From NCBI GenBank assembly GCA_023213315.1, contig JAKCPI010007942.1, positions 35,089 through 99,088 on the forward strand: a stretch of DNA of 64,000 nt, written 5' to 3'. Position numbers and translations under genes: made by a program. Below, in pieces: positions 1-17,700 of this stretch. Within the stretch, counting starts at the first letter, position 1. Every line of letters begins with the position of its first letter. Below the pieces are notes generated by a model. That model ran no database searches. It was not told where the DNA came from and worked only from the letters and a program-made list of their open reading frames with translations. The DNA comes from Euborellia annulipes (Eukaryota > Arthropoda > Insecta > Dermaptera > Anisolabididae).

Positions 1-292
1 TAAGAATGTTTAGACGGCCCCGCTTATCTAAAATAGGGAGAATATTGCGAAAAACAAAAGATATTTAAACACTAAAAAATATGTGCTTGTTTTTAGCGAC
101 ACTTGCAGTTCAACCGAATCAAGAGAAGCCCCTTAAAGTTGCTCTCCTTATTCAAAATGAAGCTTACTATTTTTGGAATATACGTTTAAGACAATTGCAT
201 TGTAATGATCTCAATAACCTTAGAGGTAATTCATGATTCTCGCTCTTGTGTGATTGTTCAAAGATTCTAATGATTATTCGTGTTGATTCCAG
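1..292. other. Upstream intron or flank of the protease gene
   Basis: No exon, RNA gene or recognisable repeat is seen here. The stretch ends in a good 3' splice site (TGATTCCAG) directly before the first readable protease exon, so it is probably intron. Confidence 0.5.
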
Positions 293-5192
<4,900 letters not shown>

Positions 5193-5755
5193 ATTTAAAA
5201 AATTGATATTTGGAGTAAGGAACACAAGTTAACGATGAATAATGTTTATTTTTTAAATGCTTTTATTTAACTTACTCTTTCAAGGTCACCAATTTTTAGT
5301 CTTTGCTTATGACATTTCCTGAGGATTTGTGAAATTTTCCTTTTCACTTTCCACATCACATATTACTATCATTAAATTTAACCATTTAAAAAATAAACAT
5401 TATTCAACATTAAAATAAATAATATTATGAATTAAGCTTAATAAAAAATATATATATACGTAAACATTTGAAAAATATATTTTTATTATAAAATATATAA
5501 ATAGAAAAAATAATACTTTTTGTAATAGATCTTTGAATAGTTAACAAAAAAAAATTATCTTTTTAATATTTGTAAATATCTAGTCATTTTAGAAAAGCAA
5601 AACAGAACATTTGAAAATGTAAATAGGCTTTATATATTTAAAAGTTTTTTTAATTAACATTATGATTTGAATTAGAATTTGTAAAATAAATTTTTTTTTT
5701 GAAAATTCACATAATTTCAGTCTTATTTTGATGAAATTTAGAAAAAATAAAATAT
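5193..5755. other. Convergent intergenic region
   Basis: AT-rich gap of 563 bp between the stop codons of the protease (plus) and the Tudor gene (minus). Several AATAAA/TTTATT hexamers (for example 5482-5487, usable by the minus strand gene) could be poly(A) signals. No repeat element recognised. Confidence 0.5.
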
Positions 5756-8700
5756 TTACTTAACCTTGTAAGGTTTTAACTTATCCTCAAGGTCAGGGAA
5801 AGTAAAATAAGCGATACCATCCTCAACATTTGTGACCTCTGCTGAATAAATTGTATTGATATTCACTATATTAAAGATTTCCTCTGCTTCCAGTTCTTTT
5901 AAGTCAGTGCGTAGCCCTGAAAATGATTAGATATTGATTATAAAGGTGTATTTATACCAATAGAATGAATGCGAGTTCACAACTCAAGCTTAAAAAAAAT
6001 AAAATTTTGATTTGCCGTTAATAAATCATTTGGTCAGCATACAAAGATTTTGCCAGCAATATATGCAACCTTTGATCAGCAAATGGTCAACAATTCAACC
6101 AATATGTAGTCAGCTTAATAAACAATCGTACTGCAAAATAATCACTTGGTCAGCAGATAAAACAAATATTAAAGCTACTTAAGGAATTCTCGACTGGGGA
6201 TTTAAGGTGCGCGTCTCGAAAAACCGTTAAAACACGATTGACTCGAGGCGGCAAGAGATGGCGTTAGTGTTCCCCCATTGGAATACACTGAACTTGTTCC
6301 ATTTAATTCTAGACTTTCCAGCTAATTAATTAAAGGCAAAAAATTAATTATTCTTTAGCACAATGATTACTAATTTAATCATCTACAACTTATAGAGCTC
6401 CTTTTTTTAAAATATCTTTTATTTAATGCGATTAATCTAAAAAAAATTTTTTTTTCGAAAATCAAAAAAAGGGCTTCTATTATTTGTAGATATTTTAAAT
6501 AGCTTTAATTTAAAAAATTTGAGGTCGATAGCTTCAAAATTGTGGCCGCTGGAAAGTCCCAAAATTAGCACCCCGAGACGCGCACCTTAAAACAACTTGC
6601 AGAGATCTCGAGCGATTTTGGTCGGTTCTATTAAAAAAAAAAAAAATTTAAAACAACCAGAGAATTTTCTCGGCTTCGGTTCAGGTAGCTTGGATCCAAA
6701 ACCTTTCAGTTCGAAGTGATTAAACTTTTTAAGTGGTATCCAATAGCTTCGAACTGAACGGTTTTGGACTGTGCTGACCGATCCGAAGGCCGACACTAAG
6801 GAACTTTTTCGGCCGACAAAATATTTAATCTCAACTATGTATAATTACACTGTACAAGATTTTTAAGAATGAAAAAAACAATTGAGAAAGAAAAAAATAC
6901 GAAAAGGTATATTTTGCTGACCCATGATTGCTTAGCAAAATTTGATTAAACGTATGACATTAATTGCTGATTGATTTAGAAATGTTTGCTGACCAAAGTT
7001 GACAGCCATTTTGAGTGGCCGAATTCATTTTTCTGCTCACCAAAATACGCATATTTTGCTAACCGTTGAAATCATACCTAGGGATGAAACGATACCACTG
7101 AGGTATCGATACTTACTCGTATCGGTCAATTTTATCGTACAATTAAAGATAAGCAAAAACAGCTGAAAGTACTGATATTATCAAGATTCGCAGGAACTTT
7201 GCAGGCAGGAGATTAAATAAAAATCTTTTATTTAATTTCTATTTGCTGACGTTTTGTTTCGGTCACCAATCTGGACCTTCATCATCAGAGACCTCCGAGT
7301 AGCAAGTATATAATATTTTTGTACATATCAAAGTAAAAAGAAATTGTATATTTTTAATTGCAATGAATATTAAAATACCTAAAATCGTGTATAATTGACA
7401 ATATTTGCCCTGATGAAGATCGTGATTGGAGGCCGAAACGTCGGCAAATAGAAATTATAATAAATAAAAATTGTTTTATTTAATCTCCTGGCTGCAAAGT
7501 CCCTGCGAATTTTGATTAAATATCCACAGGCATAAAACATCAAGTTCTTGAAAAAAAAAAAAAAAAAAAAAAAAAAAAACGACGACTAAGAAAAAAAAAT
7601 TCAATTTTAGCGGTACTATGCAAAAATAATAAATTTTCAAGGTGTTTCCCTGTTAAACATTCATATAATAAAAATTAAAATACAGTGGTACAAACCATTC
7701 CACTTATTTCTATTGTAAACAGGAACAAATGGACGTAATTGTTCTTCCGACCTAATTATCATGGACCGAGTATCGATACGAGTATTTTTGACCGATACTT
7801 ACTTGGTACTCGATTCCAAAGTATTGATTCTAAAAGTACTTGGTATCGAAAGAAAAGTATCGAGTAAGTACTTGTATTTACTCGTATCGTTTCATCCCTA
7901 ATCATACCCAAAAAATAATTACCCTCTATTTGTCCGATGATTCCTATATTTGGCAAAAGCATAAAATCGTCAATCATTTTACGTATGTTGATGTATTCAA
8001 TTTCATCTTGATAGCCGAAATCTATAAAAGTTAATCGACAAGAATTGACAGAGGTCTCAAGGTTTACAGCACGATACCATTTATCATCTAAAAAGAAAAA
8101 GAAATTTAGTTGAAAGGGGGAAAGTTTGCGAATTAGAACGTTGACAAACAGACCTTTATGATAATAAGCAAGGCAGATTTCACTCTGGCGAGGGACATAC
8201 GGCTCAACTGGAATTGCCTCCGTGTAGGCTTTAATTTTATCACTTAATTCATACAACACATTAAATGTTATATCTGAATCAAAACGGACAGCAAAGAATT
8301 GTGGAACTTTCAAAAAAGTTAAAATAACAAGAGGAAATTTCTCGCCTTGAGATATCAAAATCGTTTTCAATTGTTCGACCATAATTACTTTATCTAGAAA
8401 TAAAAAAAAAAAAAAAATGATTTTATAATTTAAAATAAAATTAAAAAAATTATTTCTTTTTACCCGCAGGATTTTTTCCATTTTTTAATAATTGTTGCCA
8501 ACGTGGTATCATTAATTTTTCTAATGTAATATTAATACATTCCATGTCTTTCTTCTTTTTATAAAGTTTTACTGGTAAATTGATATCATCATTTGTGTAT
8601 TCCTAAAATAGAATTGCGTTTAAGAGATCAGCGACCGAAAAAATAGCAATTTTCTTGTTTAAAAAAACTAATTAGTAGTCTTGTGCAAGCAGTGGCGTCA

Positions 8701-11700
8701 TTTCGACTTTTTCTTGGGGGGGGGGGGGGGGCAAACTATATTTCTTTTTTCTCAAAATTTACTTACAAATGGGTACTCAAATTTGGCCAAAACATATTTA
8801 ATTTTGTACAGTTTGTATACTCGTAGATGTATTTTGGAGTATTTTATTTAGAATAATATAAAATTTTATAAAAATCAGAGCCCTTGGGGGGGGGGCAAAT
8901 GCCCCCCCCCCTCCCCCTCCCCCCCCCCCCCAAATGACGCCACTGTGCGCAAGTGTTGCCAGAATTTCTACAATATAAACCCCGTGCTACATTTAAGAAA
9001 CATTTAATATGAAATTTCTAACAAGTGAGTAAATTTAAGGACAAATACAAATCATTTTAATCAATTTAATACAATTTAAATAAAATATTAATAAGAGGGT
9101 AAAAATGAGAAATGCAGCTAAGGTTATTTCTTTATTTGATTAATTCACACAGCTGACGTTTCGGTTCCGTGTTTGAACCATCTTCAGAGCTGGCGAAAAG
9201 TCATTATGAAAGTGTCATAGGGGATTTTATACATGAATGAATGATTCATTTATGTACCTGGTCGTCTCACTGTGTATGTATATATTATATAAGAATTTTT
9301 CAACAATGTATAAAATCCACTATGACACTTTCATAATGACTTTTCGCCAGCTCTGAAGATGGTTCAAACACGGAACCGAAACGTCAGCTGTGTGAATTAA
9401 CCAAATAAAGAAATAACCTTAGCTGCATTTCTCATTTTTACCCTCTTATTAATATAACAACTCAGCTATAAATTGTTTATTAAGTAAAATAAAGACAAAA
9501 ATTGTGAGGTATGTCTTTGTGGCTGAAAGTATTATTAAGGAGTCAAAAAAAAAAAAATTACAAGACATATGCAGCCAAAATTATTTCTTTTATTGTTGCC
9601 GTTCCAGGCCGACGTTTCGGCCACTGGTCTAGGCCATCTTCAGAGCCGGAGGCTAGAATGAATGAAATTTACAATTTTCAGGCGAGAATCAGGCTCTGAA
9701 GATGGCCTAGACCAGTGGCCGAAACGTCAGCCTGGAACGGCAACAATAAAAGAAATAATTTTGGCTGCATATGTCTTGTTTTTTTTTGACTCCTTAATAA
9801 AGACAAAAATGTCGATTTTCAATTTGAGGGACAAATCAACATAATGTCGATATGTTTTGTTGGATATTAATTACAAATTTTGTTTTTATAAAAAACTGAA
9901 ATGGAAAGATTATTTTAAAATAAGAAGAAAGAAAGTGTTCCTAAATAAGAATGCCTGGACCTCAATATAGATAAATTCATAAATAACGGTTATCGTCAAA
10001 GTCTGATATGGCCTAAGTTGCCTAAAAGACTGTGTGAATGTGAGTGTGAATGAGAAAAAAGTGTGAATGCTTTAAAAAAAAAAAAAAAAAGTGTTCCACT
10101 ATTTTTGGCGCGAGGTATTTACTGAATATAAGATTCTTAGAGAAAAGAGGAAAACTAGTAAAAAGTAAGAGAGCGAATAATAAGAAATCTATTTACCAAC
10201 TCCAAAGGAATTTCATTAATAATAAGATCGTAAAAATAACCGATGATTTCATGATTGATCATGTCCTCTTCTATCACATTTGCTAATTCCATAAGTTTAC
10301 TTTGTATCGGAATCTGAAAGGTATTTTATCACAATTAATTAAACGCTTTTTTTTGTGTCAAAACATGATAATTTTTTTTTTACCATTTTAAGTCTGTTTG
10401 AAAGAGGTTTGAGTTTCTTGATTTCAACGATATCCTTATTGCCATAATCAATATAGACGATATGAGCCAAGTTGTCTTTAATTAAACGTACATAGGCACG
10501 GTACCAATTTTTGTCTCCCTTGAATTCACTTGCCACGAGCTCACCAACTAATGGAGGCTGATTTAAATAACCAACTGGAAAATATAGAGAAATTAATAGA
10601 GGCTCAATTGTTTGGCTGCATCCTCTTTCCTATTCAACATATCAGCTACAGCCACGCTCTACTATTCAAACTAATTTTCTTTATTTAAAATTTACTATTT
10701 ACTGTAATTGCAAAAAAAGAAGTGAAACAAAAAATTGTATTGATTAATATATCGTATGTTATAATGAAAAAAAAAATTCGACGTTAACTAAATATTTTTA
10801 AATGAATTTTAGAGATTCCTTATGTATATATATATACATACCAAGAGAACAATGTAAATTGACATCTTGAATTAATTTTTGAAAATTCAAAACGTTTGTT
10901 GAATCCATTGGCCGTACAGAGACAAATTTCTGTGAATGATAGCACGTAATAGCAACTTGAGATGCATTTGGAATTGAGAGTGTCAGATAGCCAAAATCTT
11001 CTAAAATCGGCGCCCAACGTTCCATTTCTAATGTAGCAACAACTTCGCCATCAAGCAGGATTTGACAAATTACAATTTCATTTTCAATATGTACGATTTT
11101 GAAATCATATTCTTTGGATGTCTAAAAAAAAAAAAAAAAAGTAAAAATCATATTTGAAAAAAAAAAAAAAGATAAAAGACATAGAAGGGAAGATTATTTA
11201 CTAAAATGTATTCCTGATATCTGCGATCTTATGACTTTAAAAATTCTATATACAGTCGACTCTCGATATTTTGAACTCTTGAGCTGTCAACTTGAGTAAA
11301 TTGAAAAAATGCTGTCTATTTAGATACACTCGAGGAGGAGGCAATGGCTAAGCCGAGTCCGAAGTCTCAACACGGCTCGGGTTCGAATCCAGCTTGCCGC
11401 AAATAATTCAAACATCCTGCCGAAGTCTCCTTTTAGGGTAAGAAAGGGGGATAGCCCCACCGTGGTATCACAAAGGGCCTAAGTGTGTTCCCTTTCTGCG
11501 AACGGACACTTCAACCTAACCTAACCTAGATACACTCGAAAACTTGAAATCCTTTTCGTATCAAGATAAGATGGGTGGAGATAGGCGGAAATGCCCAAGG
11601 GCCACTAGTGGATGTGTGTGTGTGTGTATCAAGATGGGGAGAGAACGTTCTATAATCCGAACAATGCCACTTACCCTCTTTATAATTCGAATTTTACCTA

Positions 11701-14700
11701 CCAATGTTTACTCCTTATTTTCCGCGTAATGACCCTCTTTCAGCCCAGCTTTTTTTTTTTTTTAAACACACACTTTTTTCCCATTCACACGCCCATACAG
11801 TCTCCTCGGCAACTCAGGCCATATAAGACTTTTTATAATAATCATTATTAATATATAATATCATTGGGAGTCCAGGCATTTTTATTTAAGTCATTTGGTA
11901 TCCAAATCCTCAGATTGCCTGGGATCCGAACCCGCGACCCTTGTATAGAACGCCAGCATGCTAACCACTACACCTAGCCCGAGGTCCCAGCCCAAGTAAG
12001 TCTGTCTCCTTTTACTGTATCGGAAGAAAAAAAATAAATATCTCGCCAAAACTTTCAATATTCCATCAAAGAAGTCTATAATTCTGAAGAAAAAAGGAAG
12101 AAATTTTACAAAACATTCCCGACGATTCGTTAATCAAGTGGCTCCGACAATGTAGAGCACAAAACTTAACCTTTTGGAGGTGATAGCACCCAAAACGGAA
12201 ACAAAAGACTCACGTCGAATAATAAAAACTCGCAATAATTCGATTTTTTTCTTTCCTCTTGATAATTTCAATTTCTTGTGCTCCCTTGTATTTCGAATTA
12301 TCGAGAGTTGACTATATAAGGTATACGAAGAGGGGCATATTTAGATAGAACAAAATCTTCCTTTTCTAAAATCTTTATTATTGATTCGATGGGAGGAATA
12401 ACAAGTCAAAAAAAAGGCCAGGTTTATACTCACATCTAAATCATGCCAAGTATTTTCTTCGTTTTCTGGAAGGCGACAAATGACACTCAACTCTGGCCCT
12501 TCAGTCAAATGTTGAGGCAATTTGTGGATATCTTTAGTTAATTCAATTTTTCCTAAATCAATTAAAGCGACAACATAAACTTTTCGTATGAATGCAATAA
12601 CGTATGCACGGTGCCAATCGCCTTCAAAGAAAGCAGCTACTAACATATTCTTTGGAGGCCTGCAAAAAGGTTTAACAAGAAAAAAAATTATATATATTTT
12701 TTTTGATAAAAATGGTGGGGGGGCAGTTCAAAAATTACACAGAGGAACAAAAAAAAAATTTTTTTTTCTGCGGCATATGCTTATGAAGTTAGATTAGATG
12801 ACGAAGTACTCAGTTTGTTTGGATTGACTCTTGTTCTCATGATAAACCGGACCCAAGACACCAAATGAAAATATAGTTAAATATTTTTCGAGATCTATAT
12901 AATTGAATAAGATAATAGCATTCAAAGTACCTCGATTCGGTCTTAACTAGTCATAGATATATTTAACAAGACTGTGAGTGTTGTTTATTGGTGAGACCAA
13001 CCATCCCATGGCCCCCGAGAATCGAACCCAGGATCTCCAGCCTTTCCAGGGCATATGAGTGCTGTCCATTTCACCAGGCCACCGGACCCTCGACCTCGGG
13101 GGCCATGGGATGGTTGACCTCACCAATAAACAACACTCACAGTCTTGTTAAATAAAGGTCATGGAGAAAATACACCATCAGTTGCTTTCCACATTAAAAT
13201 AATTTATTTGGCAAATATTTCGGATTGCCTACCCAATCCATCAAATTATACATATGTGGAGCGTGCTTCAAACGGTAAAAATTTCCTATGAGAAGCCATT
13301 CTTAAAATTAGAAAGGACGTTTTTATCGTGCAAGCCACTGGGGGAAAAATTACATCTGTAAATATATGATATTTTAGGTTACAATACCTTTTATCATATA
13401 TAGATATAATTCAACCCAGTAATAGAACTTGCGCTCGCCAAGTGGGTCACTGTGAAATTACATTTTTTGCAAAAGGCATTGTAACCAATCAGATAGGCCC
13501 AATTTACAGATGTAATTTTTCCCCCAGTGCACTATGGTTTCCGAAATCCGATTTTTTGGCAAAAATGCCATTTTTTCAAATTCTATATATTAATTTTTTT
13601 TCAACTAGAACTAAAAGTAAACATATTAACACATTAAATAATGAATGTTTATTTTTTTATTTTATCGTTTAGTTTGTTTATAATAGTGGTCCAAATGCAG
13701 CACTTCTTTATTTTAATTTATTTAAGTGGAATTATCCGTACGGTTCAGAATAATTTCTTGCTCGTGGTACCCTATATTTCGAGTAAATTATTTATATAAA
13801 TATAAAATTTTTACGCCCCTATACAAAGTATAGATTTTGTTGAAAAACCAACTAATTTGTCTATTTCTTACAAAAAATATGGTGCGAGCTGGCGTCTTAA
13901 TTTTTGTTGTATTACATTCACCTATTATTAACGAATATATTAATAATTTTTACTGTAAACTGATATTATTAATTTTTGCCAGAAAATCATACCTCAGAAA
14001 GCATAGTGCAGTGGCTTGCACGATAAAAATGTCCTTTCTAATTTTAAGAATGGCTGGCTTCTCATTGCAAATTTTTACCATTTGAAACACGCTCCACATA
14101 TGTATAATTTGATGCAAGCGTCCCCTTCGCCCCCACCTGGATACGCTACTGCATAGTTTGGAGGAAAAGTGGTATAGGTTTTACGTGAAACATATTAATA
14201 AATGAAATTATTTAATATATATGTATGGTTTCACTGGGTTGTAAATGAAAGAAATATTTGAATTTATAACTCGATATATAATAAATAAATATATCGAGTA
14301 CCTCACATATATTAAATATTTTTACTTAGATTTAGATATTCACCCTGTCTCACTTTCAAACAACGCTTAAGGAACGCCTCCCTAGAAAGGACATTTATAA
14401 AATTATCCTGACCAAAACCGAGAGATTCGACACATTTAAAAGCAAAAAAATAAAATAAAATATAAAAAAAAAAAAACTTACCTCCAATTAGGTATTTTCT
14501 CAGGTATATGTATAATATAGTTGGCGATATCTTCAAGTTGTCTTTCAATAAAATTCACCGCCGGGTAATGGAGTATGGCTGTTCCCGATTGCTGATCTCT
14601 AATTCGAGAGACCAATTTCAATGTACCCATATTATTCACATTGAGCATACTAAGGACACAATTATGAGGCTTTTGCGGTTTCGGGAGAATATATTCTAAC

Positions 14701-17700
14701 TCGAGATTACTATCTTCAGGCTCTTTATTTGTTTCATTTTCATTTTTATTATTTTGATTATTATTATAATAATTTTTATTATTTTCTTCTGGTAGCACTA
14801 TGTCAGCAATCCAAATGCCAGATGAATTCTGAAAGCCAAATGAAATTTAATTTTAACTATAGATGCGTGGAATGGAAAATAAAAAACAAATTTATTCTTT
14901 CTAATTGATTGAAGGAATCAGGATGTCACAGCGACTCTTGATGAAGATGAGTGTATATATATATATATATATAAAAAGTGTTTAATTTATTCATTTTTAT
15001 TTCCAGAGTTTTGGCCAGCCAATGTACAAGAAGGTTTCAATCCTCAACGGACCATCATCAGGGCCTGGAAAGTGAAATAAATTACAATAATTTTTCTTAT
15101 AAAATACATTTGTGTTCACAAAAATTCGTCTATTGGCTTTAAATTGAATTTATTATATAATATTTTGTCCTTTAATAAAATGTTGATTATTTTTCATTTA
15201 GAATAAAGGGTTAGTCTGCTGAGTATTTTCTTTATTAAATAAAATAGACATACCTCAACTCTGAGAGAGCCCTCGGGGCATGGCGTAGAGGTTAGAGTGC
15301 TAACCTCATATACCAAACGTCGCGGGTTCGGACCCCAGGCAATCCGATGATTTTATTTAAGCCATTTGGATACCAAATGGCTTAAATATGAATGCCTGGA
15401 CCCACAATATATATATTAATTACAACGGTTATCGTCAAAGTCTTATATGGCCTAAGTTGCCGAAAAGACTGTGTGAATATGTGTGTGGATGTGAGTGTGA
15501 ATGAGAAAAAGTGTGAATGTTTTTTTTATAAAAAAAAAAAAAAAAAAACTCTGAGAGAAATCCTGTTTAAAAATGATTTCACTTTTTATTATTTTTAACA
15601 AATATACAAAAACAATATTTTAATTCTTTTATTGATATGTAATAATGATATTAAATCCTTTTTTGTTAAAAATAATAAAAAGTGAAATCATTTTTAAACA
15701 GGATTTCTCTCAGAGTTATAGGTATGTCTATTTTATTTAATAAAGAAATACTCATTGTACAGTGAGTGCCACAATTAAGCCCACACCTGATAGTTAGAGC
15801 CTTAAGTATATGGTATAATATATGGTGTATAATGAAATAATTTTAATGACCGAATAGGTAAAACGTAAAATCTGGTACGGATGATTTTATTTTTCCTTTT
15901 CAAATTTAAAATTATTTCGCCATAAACTATATAATATACCATATACTATAGGCTAAGAGGGGGGGGGGGGGGGGGGCTATAGCTATCAGGTGGGGACTTA
16001 ATTGTGGCGCCGATTTTCTAAAAGAAAAATAATCAACATTTTATTAAATGACAAAATATTATATAATAAATTCAATTTAAAGCCAATAGACGAATGTTTG
16101 TGAACACAAATGTATTTTATATGAAAAAATATTGTAATTTATTTCACTTTCCAGGCCCTGATGATGGTCCCTTGAGGATTGAAACCGTCTTGTACGTTGT
16201 ATTGTTGGCCAAAACTCTGAAAATAAAAATTAATAAATTAAACACTCTTTAATTTATATATATATATACACTCACCTTCATCAAGAGTCGCTGTGACATC
16301 CTGATTCCTTCAATCAATTAGAAATAATGTCTACACAGCAAAAATCCTTAAATCAAATTTATTCTGTCGACGTTTCGAGCGCCCGTCGCGCTCTTCTTCG
16401 GGACAGTCTAAGTGTCGAATACATTGGAAAAAAGTTTCTATATCCTCTCATTCCATTTCCAAAACTGTCTTGTTGCAAACAAACAAATACTCGTTCAAAA
16501 GCTACTTTTTTTTTTTTTTTTTTTTTTATTCTCCACTTTTTCCATCCACCACCTCCACACACATTCACACAGTCTTTTGGCAATAGGATTTAAGACTTGA
16601 GATAACGGTAATAAATATCATAGGGCGGATTAAGCTGGTATCAAATGAAAAAAATACGGTTGGGCAACGGGTGGAAGGAGGAGGGTAAAGGCTCAAAAGC
16701 TACTTGCTTGTTAAAGATGGCGACTTTCAAGAAGTCATTTCCAAAACTTGCTTATTGCAATGAATAAGAGCTTCCACAAAATTGTATATTTTGGTAAACT
16801 GGGGGACATTTTTATAGTGCAGACCTTTTAATAATGATTATTTTTGGCTAACCTGCTATTTTAATGGAATTTTCTTTTTCGTTTTGCTATTTGTAAGAAG
16901 AGAGGAGGGGGGAAGGCAAGGTAGAAGGGGGGGGGGTAAGAGGGGGATTGTTGAGTTTTTTTTTTGGGTGGGTGTTTGTTTTTTTTATGAAGAAGGTGTT
17001 TTTTGTTGGGGGGGAAAAAAAAATTTTTTTTTTTTAAAAAAAAAAATGTTGAAACCATTTGCATATTTTATAAACATAACGTCATAAATTAACTCTTGAG
17101 TTTAATAAAATACAGTTTTTTTCTCGTTTCCTGAAAATTTGTTCCCGATGCAACTAGACAATTTTGGAAATGGACGACTCATACCAGGTCTACCGGTATG
17201 AAATGAGCGTTTTTTTTGTGAAAATGAAACACTAATTTTGAATGGGAAAGTAAAAAAATTTTATTCAAAGTATTGACCATTGCTTTCTACACATTTTGAC
17301 CACCTTTCTGGCAATTTGTGGATACCACGCCAATAGAAATGTCCAAACCAACCAGACACCCAATTTTCGACTTCTTCGTAGGAATCGAAGTGCTGCTCAG
17401 CCAATGCGTGTCCCATTGATGAAAACAAATGGTAGTCGGAAGGGGCCAAGTCTGGTGAATATGGCGGGTGGGGTAGCAGCTCCCAGCCAAGTGCTTTGAT
17501 TGTATCCTGAACCGGTTTTGTTTTGTGTGCAGGTGCATTGTCGTGTAATAAAATTACTTTGCCGTGTCTTCTGCCCCATTCTGGTCGTATGCCTCTATTG
17601 ATTTCCCATTATCATTCCCATTTTCCAATTTTTAAGTTAAGATTAAAACGCGATTTTAATACCCTTAATTGAATAATTTTCTGAAAATTTTCAGTTAAAC

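Larger units (their letters stand above)
7180..7516. mobile_element. Hammerhead-bearing foldback element, family C
   Basis: Outer ends ATCAAGATTCGCAGG / CCCTGCGAATTTTGAT, tag GGCTGCAAAG. Left antisense and right sense ribozyme. Nested within the hAT element 7079-7900. Confidence 0.75.
7079..7900. mobile_element. hAT element with 8-bp target duplication, host to a ribozyme foldback
   Basis: Termini TAGGGATGAAACGATACC and complement, with the perfect 8-bp duplication ATCATACC at 7071-7078 and 7901-7908. Subterminal TATCGATACT/GTATCG words are repeated. It contains the nested foldback 7180-7516 and a poly-A tract. It lies just 3' of the last-but-one Tudor exon (its right end is 23 bp from exon 7923-8087). 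Confidence 0.85.
9087..9453. mobile_element. Hammerhead-bearing foldback element, family A, copy 2 (complete)
   Basis: Complete palindrome: outer ends ATTAATAAGAGGGTAAAAAT and complement, tag GCAGCTAAGGTTATTTC, then antisense ribozyme on the left and sense ribozyme on the right. Defines the full length of family A (about 367 bp). Confidence 0.85.
9532..9800. mobile_element. Hammerhead-bearing foldback element, family D
   Basis: Palindrome with outer TTATTAAGGAGTC, tag ATGCAGCCAAAATTATTTC and a very short centre (about 50 bp). Ribozyme cores sit face-out in both arms. Confidence 0.8.
14897..16324. mobile_element. Hammerhead-bearing foldback element, family E, with nested insertions
   Basis: Outer arms TTTCTAATTGATTGAAGG / complement with tag GCTGTGACATCCTGATTCC. 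Left ribozyme 15030-15061, right ribozyme 16158-16189. The centre holds a second inverted repeat interrupted by a SINE-A and a Tc1/mariner-type MITE. Confidence 0.7.

Noticed and set aside
7555..7580. Poly-A tract as the tail of a retroposed gene
   Set aside because: It lies inside the hAT element between its foldback and right end; no upstream retroposed sequence recognised.
14312..14430. Extra Tudor-gene exon (frame with ESLGFGQDNF)
   Set aside because: Exons 14828-14482 and 12659-12434 join in phase without it, and splice signals around it are poor.
16861..17087. Overlapping frames of 67 codons
   Set aside because: They arise from G-, A- and T-runs.
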